Shown: piece by piece, positions 26,585 to 34,731 of the stretch
Position numbering within the stretch: the first letter of the stretch is position 1
How the letters are laid out: every line of letters starts with the position of its first letter
From: Blautia wexlerae
Lineage (GTDB): Bacteria; Bacillota; Clostridia; Lachnospirales; Lachnospiraceae
Length of the DNA stretch: 64,000 nt
Assembly: GCF_013300825.1 (NCBI RefSeq)
Contig: NZ_JAAIMY010000001.1
Coordinates: forward strand, 1 to 64,000
Direction: 5' to 3'
Program-made: the position numbers and the translations under genes
Notes under the pieces: model-generated
Told to the model about the DNA's origin: nothing
Seen by the model: only the letters and a program-made list of their open reading frames with translations
The model's database searches: none

Positions 26585-28252
26585 GTGACAAAAAAAATCT
26601 TTAAATCTATAATGTTTGTATGTGCATTGGTTCTGACTGTGGGACTGGCTGCTGTAATGGGAATCCTTTACAGCAATTTTGACGGACAGATGCGGAAAGA
26701 GCTGTCTAAGGAAGCTGCTTATCTGGCATATGGTGTGGAGCAGCAGGGTGTGGATTATCTTAAAAATATTAAGGATAAAAGTGCAAGAATTACTTATATT
26801 GATCAGGATGGAACAGTACTGTTTGATAATGAAGCTGATGTTTCTGAGATGAAGAATCACAGTGACAGAACTGAGTTTCAGAAGGCAGAGAAATATGGTG
26901 CAGGAGAATCTTCAAGATATTCGGATACACTTTCTGAGAAAACCATTTATTATGCATTGCGTCTGAAAGATGGTACGGTACTGAGAGTTTCCGGTACGCA
27001 GGATTCGGTACTGGCGCTGTTTGAAAACCTCATATTTCCTTTATGCGGGCTTTTATGTCTGATGCTGATCTTATCAGGAATTATGGCATCTGCGATATCG
27101 AAACGAATTGTGAAACCAATCAATGAGCTGGATCTTGAAAGTCCGAAAGAGAATCAGGTTTATGAGGAACTTTCTCCTCTTTTAAGTAAGATACACAGAC
27201 AGAACCGGGAAATTCAGAATCAACTGGAACTGGCGAAACAGCAGCAGGAAGAGTTCTCTCTTATCACAGAGAATATGCAGGAGGGGTTGATCGTGATTGA
27301 TAAATATACAATGATCCTTTCTGCAAATTCCAGTGCATGGAATCTGTTTCATATGGACAGGGTGTGTCAGGGAGAAAGTGTTTACTGTCTGGATCGTGAG
27401 GAAGAGTTCAGACATGCCATTGAGCAGGTGCTTAGTGGAGAACATACGGAACTGGTACTGAAATTAAATGGAAGTGATATTCAGCTGATCGCCAATCCTG
27501 TTATACGGGATAAGAAAACCGAAGGTGCGGTAGTGCTGCTTGTCAATGTGACGGAGAAGCTGGAGAGAGAGAGTCTGCGGAGGGAGTTTTCTGCAAATGT
27601 CTCTCATGAACTGAAAACACCTCTGACCTCCATTTCTGGATTTGCGGAAATCATGCAGGGTGGTCTGGTGAAGAATGAGGATATTCCAAAGTTCGCGGGA
27701 CGTATTTATAAAGAATCTCAGAGACTGCTTCAGTTGGTTGAGGATGTAATCCAGATTTCCCAGCTTGATGAGGAGAAGACTTCTTATGTATGGGAGCCTG
27801 TGGATGTTTATCAGGTTTGTAAAAATGCGTTTGAGAGTCTAAGGGAAAAGGCGAAGAGGCTGAATGTGCATCTTTATATCTGTGGGGAACGTATGAAGAT
27901 GGAGGTAGTTCGTACACTTCTGGAAGAGGCGGTTTATAATATCTGCGATAATGCGATTAAGTATAACCGGAATGACGGAAGTGTGAGTGTTTTTCTGACG
28001 CAGACTGCGCAGGAGATTCAGATTGTGGTAAAAGATACAGGTGTGGGCATTCCAAAGGAGGATCAGGACAGAGTTTTTGAGAGGTTTTACAGGGTGGATA
28101 AGAGTCACTCTAAGGAAATTGGGGGTACAGGACTTGGGCTTTCGATTGTGAAACATGCAGTTGGGGCTCTTAAGGGAAGTGTTATACTGAGAAGTGAAGA
28201 AGGAAATGGAACGGAGATTACTTTGAGATTTCCGAAGGTGCATATGGAATAG
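26585..28252 (+). CDS. phoR: PhoR-like sensor histidine kinase
   Basis: This 555-residue membrane kinase has a first membrane span (about 9-31), an extracytoplasmic segment to about 145, a second span (about 147-170), a HAMP-like linker, a PAS domain (about 220-325), the HisKA box SANVSHELKTPLTSISGF with phospho-acceptor H341, and an ATPase domain with NICDNAIKYN, DTGVGIP and GGTGLGLSIV. It starts with GTG after GGGGAAGTGAAGAG. Genomic position after pst-phoU points to phosphate sensing. No PhoB/PhoP-type response regulator gene is adjacent, so its partner must be elsewhere. Confidence 0.88.
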   Translation: MTKKIFKSIMFVCALVLTVGLAAVMGILYSNFDGQMRKELSKEAAYLAYGVEQQGVDYLKNIKDKSARITYIDQDGTVLFDNEADVSEMKNHSDRTEFQKAEKYGAGESSRYSDTLSEKTIYYALRLKDGTVLRVSGTQDSVLALFENLIFPLCGLLCLMLILSGIMASAISKRIVKPINELDLESPKENQVYEELSPLLSKIHRQNREIQNQLELAKQQQEEFSLITENMQEGLIVIDKYTMILSANSSAWNLFHMDRVCQGESVYCLDREEEFRHAIEQVLSGEHTELVLKLNGSDIQLIANPVIRDKKTEGAVVLLVNVTEKLERESLRREFSANVSHELKTPLTSISGFAEIMQGGLVKNEDIPKFAGRIYKESQRLLQLVEDVIQISQLDEEKTSYVWEPVDVYQVCKNAFESLREKAKRLNVHLYICGERMKMEVVRTLLEEAVYNICDNAIKYNRNDGSVSVFLTQTAQEIQIVVKDTGVGIPKEDQDRVFERFYRVDKSHSKEIGGTGLGLSIVKHAVGALKGSVILRSEEGNGTEITLRFPKVHME

Positions 28253-28268
28253 ATTTATCTGATCGAGA

Positions 28269-28295
28269 GATGCTGTTTCGCGCTGGGTATTGGCA
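28269..28295. repeat. Dispersed repeat, GATGCTGTTTCGCGCTG family
   Basis: This 27-base copy (GATGCTGTTTCGCGCT... ending TTGGCA) lies 17 bases after the phoR stop. It recurs at 43096-43122 with one visible difference and forms the ends of the fold-back element at 34338-34552. Confidence 0.85.
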
Positions 28296-28438
28296 GATTG
28301 TATGTAAATTGTAGAGGTTTAATGTTTTCAGGAGGTGGCTTTTTTGATAATATGGAGAGGAGAAAATTGTGGTGATCTTCTCAGATACTTTTTAAGAGGA
28401 TTGCTATAGGCAGACATCTTTGATAAAGGAGAGGGATT

Positions 28439-31207
28439 ATGATGAATAAGTATGGGCTGGATTTGAATAAGTATGCGGCGTTAGCGAGACAGGCGGCTGC
28501 GGAGGGGTGCGTGCTGCTGGAGAATGAGAAGCAGGCACTTCCTTTGAGAGAGGGAGAGAGTGTGGCTGTTTTTGGCCGCATGGCATTTCATTATTATAAA
28601 AGCGGACTTGGTTCCGGCGGTCTGGTGAATACGAGATATGTAGTGGGAATTCTGGATGCGCTGAAGGAGTGTAAAGAGATTCAACTGGATGAGAAACTGC
28701 TGGGTATTTATGCAAACTGGATTAAAGAGAATCCTTATGATGAAGGTCAGGGATGGGGTCGTGTTCCATGGTCTCAGAAAGAGATGGAAGTTACAGAGGA
28801 AATGCTGGACTGCGCACGTAGCAACGATGTTTCGCTTATTATTATAGGAAGAACTGCAGGTGAAGATCAGGATAATAATACGAATCCGGGAAGCTATTGT
28901 CTGACGGAGACGGAGGAGGATTTGATCTGCCGGGTCTGTGAGGTGAGTAAGTGCACAGTTGTGGTGCTGAATGTTGGAAATATTATTGATATGAGTTGGG
29001 TGGAGAAATATCATCCTCAGGCTGTGCTGTATGCATGGCAGGGTGGTCAGGAAGGTGGCAATGGTGTGGCTGATGTGCTGACCGGTAAAGTGTGTGCATG
29101 TGGGAAGCTGACAGATACCATTGCTGAGAGGATTGAGTATTATCCGTCTACGGAGAATTTTGGTGATCCATATAAGAATTATTATAAGGAAGATATTTAT
29201 GTGGGTTATCGTTATTTTGAGACATTTGCGAAGGATAAGGTGCTGTATCCGTTTGGATATGGTTTGTCCTATACGAATTTTGAGACAAAGGCGGAGATTT
29301 TTAAGAATACTGAGGATGAACTCACAGTGGCTGCGACGGTTACCAATATCGGTGATGTGAGGGGCAAAGAGGTTGTACAGGTTTATGTAAAAGCACCGCA
29401 GGGTAAACTTGGAAATCCGGCAAGAAAGCTGATCGGATTTGCAAAAACCCGGGAACTGGCACCGGGTGAAAAAGAAGAACTTGTTATCATCATTCCCAAA
29501 TATGATATGGCCTCTTATGATGACAGTGGAGTGACAGGACACAAATCCTGTTATGTTCTGGAAGAGGGAACTTATGAAATTTTTGCAGGCAGTGATGTAA
29601 GAAGTGCGAAATCAGCAGGAATTTACGAAGAAGAATTACGTGTAATAGAACAGTTACAGGAGGCATATGCACCGATTGAGAAATTCCGGAGAATGAAAGC
29701 CGTTCTGAGAGCGGATGGAACTTATCAGGCAGTAACAGAAGAGGTTCCTGTCCGCACAGCAGATCCACATAAACGCAGAGAGGAAAGAATGCCGAAGACT
29801 CTGGAGTATACGGGAGATAAAGGCTATAAGCTGGCAGATGTACTGGATAAAAAAGTTTCTATGGATGAGTTTGTGGCACAGATCAGTGAGGCGGATCTGA
29901 TTGCCATGTTCCGCGGTGAAGGAATGTGCAGTCCCAAGGTCACTGCTGGAACTGCAGCTGCATTTGGCGGTGTGACAGAGTCTTTGAAGGCTCTTGGAAT
30001 CCCGGTGGGATGCTGCGCGGATGGGCCGTCAGGGATTCGTATGGATTGCGGTACGAAAGCGTTTTCTCTGCCAAATGGAACTTTGCTGGGCTGTACTTTT
30101 AATACGGAGCTTGTGGGTGAGCTGTATGAAATGACAGGGAGGGAACTTCGACTGAATAAGATTGATTCCCTGCTGGGACCAGGTATGAATATTCACAGGA
30201 ATCCACTGAATGGTCGAAATTTTGAATATATTTCTGAGGATCCGCTTCTCACAGGAAGAATTTGTGCGGCTCAGGTGAAGGCAATGGCTAAATCCGGAAT
30301 TGGAAGTACGATTAAGCATTTCTGTGGAAATAATCAGGAAGTGGGACGAAGTACTTCTGATTCTGTTATGTCTGAGAGATGTCTGAGAGAGATCTATCTG
30401 AAGGGATTTGAGATTGCAGTAAAGGAAGGTGGTGCACGTTCTGTAATGACTACTTATGGAAGTGTAAATGGGCTCTGGACTGCAGGTAGCTATGATCTGT
30501 GTACAACCATTCTGAGAAAAGAGTGGGGATTTCAGGGTATTGTCATGACTGACTGGTGGGCGAAGTCCAATTATGAGGGTCATCAGGCAGAGGTAACTGC
30601 GAAAGCTCCTATGGTAGCTGCCCAGAATGATATTTATATGGTAGTGAGTGATGCGAAGTCCAATCCGGAGAATGACGATGTGGAGGAAATGCTTCATGCA
30701 GGAAAAATTACTGTGGGAGAATTGCAGAGGAATGCAGCCAATATCCTGGGATTTCTGTTAAAAAGTCCTTCTGTTTTATTGTTGACAGATAGAATATGTA
30801 AAGAAGAACTGGAGGCTATGAATACAAAGGAAGAGGACGATGTGGATGCCGGAAGTCTGGTAAGTATTGAAAGTGATTCGGTGACACAGAAAATTGTAAT
30901 TGACGGTGCATTATTACATCCTGCAAAGGGAAAGGCAGATGTGATTGCTGTGACTAACGAGTTCATGGGTGATTTCACAATGAAGTTTACTTTGAAATCT
31001 GATCTTGGTGAGCTGGCTCAGCTTCCGGTTTCTGTATTTTTGGATAATATTCATAAGATGACTGTTTCAGTACAGGGAACCAATGGAAAATGGGTAAAAG
31101 AAAGCCGCATCCTGAATATGGAATTTGGTCATAATCACTATATCAAATTTTATTATGGTGCGGATAATCTTGAAATTAAAGAAATTGTGCTGATTCCGAA
31201 TAGGTAA
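28439..31207 (+). CDS. GH3 family glycosidase with reversed domain order
   Basis: The 922-residue enzyme has the two GH3 domains in swapped order. The alpha/beta sandwich normally at the C-terminus comes first (ARQAAAEGCVLLENEKQALPL near 16-36), then a fibronectin III-like domain (VTNIGDVRGKEVVQVYV near 302), and the TIM barrel last (about 500-780), with KHFCGNN near 624 and nucleophile D705 in GIVMTDWWAKSN. Such reversed GH3 beta-glucosidases are known from Butyrivibrio and Ruminococcus. There is no signal peptide, so it acts in the cytosol on imported beta-linked oligosaccharides. A well placed AAAGGAGAGG precedes the ATG. Confidence 0.9.
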   Translation: MMNKYGLDLNKYAALARQAAAEGCVLLENEKQALPLREGESVAVFGRMAFHYYKSGLGSGGLVNTRYVVGILDALKECKEIQLDEKLLGIYANWIKENPYDEGQGWGRVPWSQKEMEVTEEMLDCARSNDVSLIIIGRTAGEDQDNNTNPGSYCLTETEEDLICRVCEVSKCTVVVLNVGNIIDMSWVEKYHPQAVLYAWQGGQEGGNGVADVLTGKVCACGKLTDTIAERIEYYPSTENFGDPYKNYYKEDIYVGYRYFETFAKDKVLYPFGYGLSYTNFETKAEIFKNTEDELTVAATVTNIGDVRGKEVVQVYVKAPQGKLGNPARKLIGFAKTRELAPGEKEELVIIIPKYDMASYDDSGVTGHKSCYVLEEGTYEIFAGSDVRSAKSAGIYEEELRVIEQLQEAYAPIEKFRRMKAVLRADGTYQAVTEEVPVRTADPHKRREERMPKTLEYTGDKGYKLADVLDKKVSMDEFVAQISEADLIAMFRGEGMCSPKVTAGTAAAFGGVTESLKALGIPVGCCADGPSGIRMDCGTKAFSLPNGTLLGCTFNTELVGELYEMTGRELRLNKIDSLLGPGMNIHRNPLNGRNFEYISEDPLLTGRICAAQVKAMAKSGIGSTIKHFCGNNQEVGRSTSDSVMSERCLREIYLKGFEIAVKEGGARSVMTTYGSVNGLWTAGSYDLCTTILRKEWGFQGIVMTDWWAKSNYEGHQAEVTAKAPMVAAQNDIYMVVSDAKSNPENDDVEEMLHAGKITVGELQRNAANILGFLLKSPSVLLLTDRICKEELEAMNTKEEDDVDAGSLVSIESDSVTQKIVIDGALLHPAKGKADVIAVTNEFMGDFTMKFTLKSDLGELAQLPVSVFLDNIHKMTVSVQGTNGKWVKESRILNMEFGHNHYIKFYYGADNLEIKEIVLIPNR

Positions 31208-31216
31208 GACCAATTT

Positions 31217-31230
31217 TAGAAACGCTTGCA
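31217..31230. promoter_or_regulatory. Possible catabolite-responsive (cre-like) site
   Basis: TAGAAACGCTTGCA shares the AACG core and most positions of the CcpA cre consensus. It lies just after the GH3 gene and 175 bases before the TetR gene. Weak evidence. Confidence 0.2.
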
Positions 31231-31404
31231 AAACTACATCCTTTATGGCATAATTATGAAAATACTCAGAACCTGCGAAAGATGGGTGATAATTGCTTTA
31301 TAAAAGTGGTTATCTGTGGACTTTTTTAATGCGGAGCGGGCTGTTCAGAGGAAAAGTGTTACTGATGATTAGAACAGTGTTAAGAGTGATGAGGAAAAGA
31401 TAAT

Positions 31405-31962
31405 ATGTCAGGTTTTACAAAGGAAATTATTGCAAAGACTTTTACAGAATTGCTGGATGAAAAGCCCATGTCTAAGATTACGGTGAAGGATATCGTGGAA
31501 CGATGTGGTGTAAACAGAAATACTTTTTATTATCATTTTAAGGATATTCCGGATGTAGTGGAGTTTATTTTGAAAAAGAAGTGGGATGAGATTCTGGAAC
31601 ACCCACAGGACAGAGCCTCTATTCTGGAATGTATGGAAGAAATGGCAGATCTGGTGAGAAATAACAGAAAGGTTATGTTTAATGTTTACAGATCAGTGAA
31701 AAAAGATACGTTCCTTTTTTATATGAATGAGATTTCCAACTATATTATTATGGAATATTTTCGGAAAAATGCAGATCAGTTTGATCTTGATGAGGGAGAA
31801 ATCCGGATTCTGATTCAATATTATAAGTGTCTGTTTATGGGATTTCTGATGGAGTGGCTGGATAATAATCTGAAATCTGATTTTGGAGAAGAAATGCGTC
31901 AGGCTTCCCGGCTTTTTGAAAAGCACCCGGAGCTACATGCGGTATTGAACAGATCAGAATAG
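31405..31962 (+). CDS. TetR/AcrR-family regulator
   Basis: This 185-residue protein has an N-terminal TetR DNA-binding domain: IIAKTFTELLDEKPMSKITVKDIVERCGVNRNTFYYHFKDI at residues 8-48, where GVNRNTFYYHF is the recognition helix. The C-terminal ligand domain resembles the DhaS-like group. It sits between the GH3 gene and the HdeD/radical SAM pair, with its own terminator after it. Its target and ligand cannot be read from sequence; either neighbour could be controlled. Confidence 0.87.
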   Translation: MSGFTKEIIAKTFTELLDEKPMSKITVKDIVERCGVNRNTFYYHFKDIPDVVEFILKKKWDEILEHPQDRASILECMEEMADLVRNNRKVMFNVYRSVKKDTFLFYMNEISNYIIMEYFRKNADQFDLDEGEIRILIQYYKCLFMGFLMEWLDNNLKSDFGEEMRQASRLFEKHPELHAVLNRSE

Positions 31963-32070
31963 AGTGAAAATACCTGTTGTTCCTGATATTTATTATAGCA
32001 ATTCTCTTAAATGTATTATCTGAGAGAAGCGTTATAGGTAATTCCTTTAATTTTCATATTATACAAAATT

Positions 32071-32108
32071 AAGCTTATGTCTGTTTTTTGGACATGGGCT
32101 TTTTTTTG
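32071..32108 (+). terminator. Terminator after the TetR gene
   Basis: AAGCTTATGTC (32071-32081) pairs with GACATGGGCTT (32091-32101) and is followed by seven Ts. Confidence 0.8.
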
Positions 32109-32217
32109 TCTATTTATTGTTAAAAAAATCACAGCTATAATAGCAGCCATAAAGAGATGAAAACAAGAGCCTGACAGTCACAGGTTCGGGTATATTTCAG
32201 AAGGGAGGAGCAATAGG

Positions 32218-32799
32218 ATGGATGCACTGAAGCAGTTAAAATTAGCCAAGAATGGTTATATTATTATGTCTGTATTATTTATGGTTCTGGGTGCCTGTCT
32301 GATTATCTGGCCGGATTGTTCGATGGCAGTTTTCTGTACAGCAGTAGGGATTATGCTTATTGTATACGGATTGATAAAGATTCTGGGATATTTTTCCAGA
32401 GATATCTATTGTCTGGCATTTCAGTTTGATCTTGCCTTTGGAGTGCTGCTGGCAGCAGTAGGAATTATTATTATAGTACGCAGGAACGTAGTGGTGAATC
32501 TGATCTTTGGAATCTTTGGACTTCTGATCCTTGCGGATGCATTATTTAAAATTCAGATGTCGATAGATGCAAAGAAATTCGGGCTGAATCTCTGGTGGAG
32601 GATTCTCCTGGTAGCGATTCTGACCGGTGTTCTGGGATTTTTACTTTTGATAAGGCCGTTTGAGGCAGCAGAGATCATGATGATCCTGGTTGGTGTTTCG
32701 GTTCTGTTTGAGGGAATTCTGAATCTTTGTGTGGCGATTTACACTGTAAAAATTATTAAAAACCAGAAACAGGATATCATAGATATGGATGAATATTGA
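32218..32799 (+). CDS. HdeD/DUF308-like membrane protein
   Basis: The 193-residue protein has about six hydrophobic helices in three pairs (MSVLFMVLGACLIIWP, CTAVGIMLIVYGLIKILGYF, FGVLLAAVGIIIIVRR and so on), the short-repeat arrangement of HdeD/DUF308 proteins. HdeD in enterobacteria contributes to acid resistance, but most family members have no known task. It is followed after 73 bases by a radical SAM gene, suggesting a common transcript. GGGAGGAG precedes the ATG. Confidence 0.8.
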   Translation: MDALKQLKLAKNGYIIMSVLFMVLGACLIIWPDCSMAVFCTAVGIMLIVYGLIKILGYFSRDIYCLAFQFDLAFGVLLAAVGIIIIVRRNVVVNLIFGIFGLLILADALFKIQMSIDAKKFGLNLWWRILLVAILTGVLGFLLLIRPFEAAEIMMILVGVSVLFEGILNLCVAIYTVKIIKNQKQDIIDMDEY

Positions 32800-32872
32800 T
32801 AAAATAATAAAAATATACCTGATACACAGGTGTTTATATATATATCACATCACAACAAGGAGGAGCAATCAC

Positions 32873-34222
32873 ATGAAATTAATGGACAAAGCAAAACAGG
32901 CTGCACTTGCAGCAGCAGTTAAGACAGGTCTGGGTTATCTGGAGAAGGACCCGGAAGTAAATATACCAAAACTGATGGAACTTGTAGATAAATTTGTACC
33001 GGATGGCTGGTATGAGTCACAGAGAAATGCAATCCGTAATGCAATCCAGAATAAGGACAGCAACTGGTATAAACTGATCCTGAGGATTTATGAGCTGGAT
33101 CCAGGAGTACGTGAAGCATTCTTTACAAACTTTATTATCAATGCCAGCTTAAAAGGAAGTGCACTTCAGGAAGAAACAGCAGAAGAGAACAACTGTAATG
33201 TTCCATGGGCAATCCTTCTTGATCCTACAAGTGCCTGTAATCTGCACTGTACAGGATGCTGGGCAGCAGAGTATGGTCACAAATTGAATCTTGATTTTGA
33301 CACCATCTGTTCTATTGTAGAGCAGGGCAGAAAAATGGGAACTTATATGTACATATATACAGGTGGTGAACCGCTGGTACGTAAGAAAGACCTGATGCGT
33401 ATCTGCGAGAAATATCCGGACTGCGAGTTCCTTTCCTTTACAAATGGTACACTGATCGACGAAGAATTCTGCCAGGAAATGCTTCGTGTTAAGAACTTTG
33501 TTCCGGCAATCAGCCTGGAAGGTTCTGAGGAAGCAAACGACGGACGTCGTGGAGAAGGTGTATATCAGAAAGTTATGCATGCAATGGAACTTCTGAAAGC
33601 TCATAAACTTCCGTTTGGTGTATCTACCTGTTATACTTCTGCAAATGTGGACAGTGTAAGCAGCGAGGAATTTTTTGATCACATTATTGACTGTGGTGCA
33701 TTATTTGTATGGTTTTTCCATTATATGCCGACAGGTAATGACGCTGTAGTAGAATTAATGCCGAATCCACAGCAGCGTGAGAAGATGTATCACAAGATCA
33801 GAGAGTACCGTTCTACAAAAGCTATTTTTGGAATGGATTTCCAGAATGATGCGCAGTATGTAGGAGGATGTATTGCAGGAGGAAGACGTTACCTTCATAT
33901 CAATGCGAATGGTGATGTAGACCCATGTGTATTTATCCATTATTCTAATGCAAATATTTATGAAAATACTCTGCTGGAAGCATTGAAGAGTCCGATTTTC
34001 ATGGCATATCATGATGGTCAGCCGTTTAATGAAAATATGCTTCGTCCATGCCCGATGCTTGAGAATCCGCAGAAGCTTCGTAAGATGGTTGAAGAATCCG
34101 GTGCGAAGTCTACAGATTTGCAATCTCCGGAGTCTGTGGAGCATCTTTGTGCGAAGTGTGATGCTTATGCAGAACATTGGGCACCGAAAGCTGAGGAATT
34201 ATTTCCTGTAAAAAATAAGTAA
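32873..34222 (+). CDS. Radical SAM protein with SPASM-like C-terminus
   Basis: This 449-residue protein binds a [4Fe-4S] cluster through C122-x3-C126-x2-C129 (SACNLHCTGCW), with the SAM-binding YTGGEPLVR near 159-167. The C-terminal part has further Cys residues (VGGCIAGG, DPCVF, RPCPM, LCAKC) as in SPASM or twitch domains, where auxiliary clusters support peptide or metabolite modification. A 110-residue N-terminal extension precedes the barrel. ATG 32873 was chosen because AAGGAGGAG precedes it; an in-frame upstream ATG (32789) has no such site and overlaps the HdeD-like gene. The substrate is unknown; the partner may be the neighbouring membrane protein. Confidence 0.85.
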   Translation: MKLMDKAKQAALAAAVKTGLGYLEKDPEVNIPKLMELVDKFVPDGWYESQRNAIRNAIQNKDSNWYKLILRIYELDPGVREAFFTNFIINASLKGSALQEETAEENNCNVPWAILLDPTSACNLHCTGCWAAEYGHKLNLDFDTICSIVEQGRKMGTYMYIYTGGEPLVRKKDLMRICEKYPDCEFLSFTNGTLIDEEFCQEMLRVKNFVPAISLEGSEEANDGRRGEGVYQKVMHAMELLKAHKLPFGVSTCYTSANVDSVSSEEFFDHIIDCGALFVWFFHYMPTGNDAVVELMPNPQQREKMYHKIREYRSTKAIFGMDFQNDAQYVGGCIAGGRRYLHINANGDVDPCVFIHYSNANIYENTLLEALKSPIFMAYHDGQPFNENMLRPCPMLENPQKLRKMVEESGAKSTDLQSPESVEHLCAKCDAYAEHWAPKAEELFPVKNK

Positions 34223-34270
34223 CTTAATAATAAGAAAAAACATTAACTCAAAATTTAGCCAAAGTTATCA

Positions 34271-34325
34271 GAGAAAGTTCCCTGTCCGGTCATCCCCTGT
34301 CCGGATGGGGAACTTTCTCGTCTTT
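34271..34325 (+). terminator. Terminator after the radical SAM gene
   Basis: GAGAAAGTTCCC (34271-34282) pairs with GGGGAACTTTCTC (34307-34319); repeated TGTCCGG pieces are in the loop. Only a short T-tail (GTCTTTG) follows. Confidence 0.65.
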
Positions 34326-34337
34326 GAATAAGGGGAC

Positions 34338-34552
34338 GCGCGAAACAGCATCTCTCTGTGGGTTCAGTTCCGGGGGCTAAGTAACTCTAAGGTGGAGAAA
34401 ATCCGCTAAAAGCATGAAGAAAAACGCAAAACTCGCTCCGCCTCCGACTTCGCTCAGACAGGTTGCTGCTTTTCTTCATAACGCGGATTTTCTCCGCCTA
34501 AGAGTTACTAAGCCCCCTCCAGATTCACCCACAGAGAGATGCTGTTTCGCGC
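34338..34552. repeat. 215-bp fold-back (MITE-like) element
   Basis: Arms 34338-34406 and 34483-34552 are imperfect reverse complements over about 70 bases, starting and ending with GCGCGAAACAGCATCTCT and its complement. The middle also pairs (ATGAAGAAAA with TTTTCTTCAT), so nearly the whole unit folds on itself. Its outer ends match the dispersed GATGCTGTTTCGCGC repeats at 28269 and 43096. The 83-codon ORF crossing it has no ribosome binding site and appears spurious. With the terminator before it, this accounts for most of the gene-free stretch 34223-34731. Confidence 0.9.
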
Positions 34553-34731
34553 TGTTGATTGATTGTGGAAGGAAGTGTGTGAAGCATTTTATTGTTAAAA
34601 ATAACTTGCCTGAGTGTGCGACATGTATTAAAGTTATGGTGTTAACCTGTATGATGGATATGTAGAAGTTCTCGTAAATAATATATTTAAGAGGATTGCT
34701 GTAGTTTTTTTAGTATGAGAGAGTGGTAGGG

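Noticed and set aside
28481-29542. Long minus-strand ORF (353 codons) antisense to the GH3 gene
   Set aside because: It lies wholly opposite a gene with clear GH3 motifs, has Cys/His/Ile-rich composition typical of antisense frames and no ribosome binding site.
32789-32872. 28-residue N-terminal extension of the radical SAM protein
   Set aside because: It overlaps the end of the HdeD-like gene and lacks a ribosome binding site, whereas ATG 32873 has AAGGAGGAG.
34414-34665. 83-codon ORF across the fold-back repeat
   Set aside because: It is made of repeat sequence, has no ribosome binding site and half of it is one arm of the palindrome.
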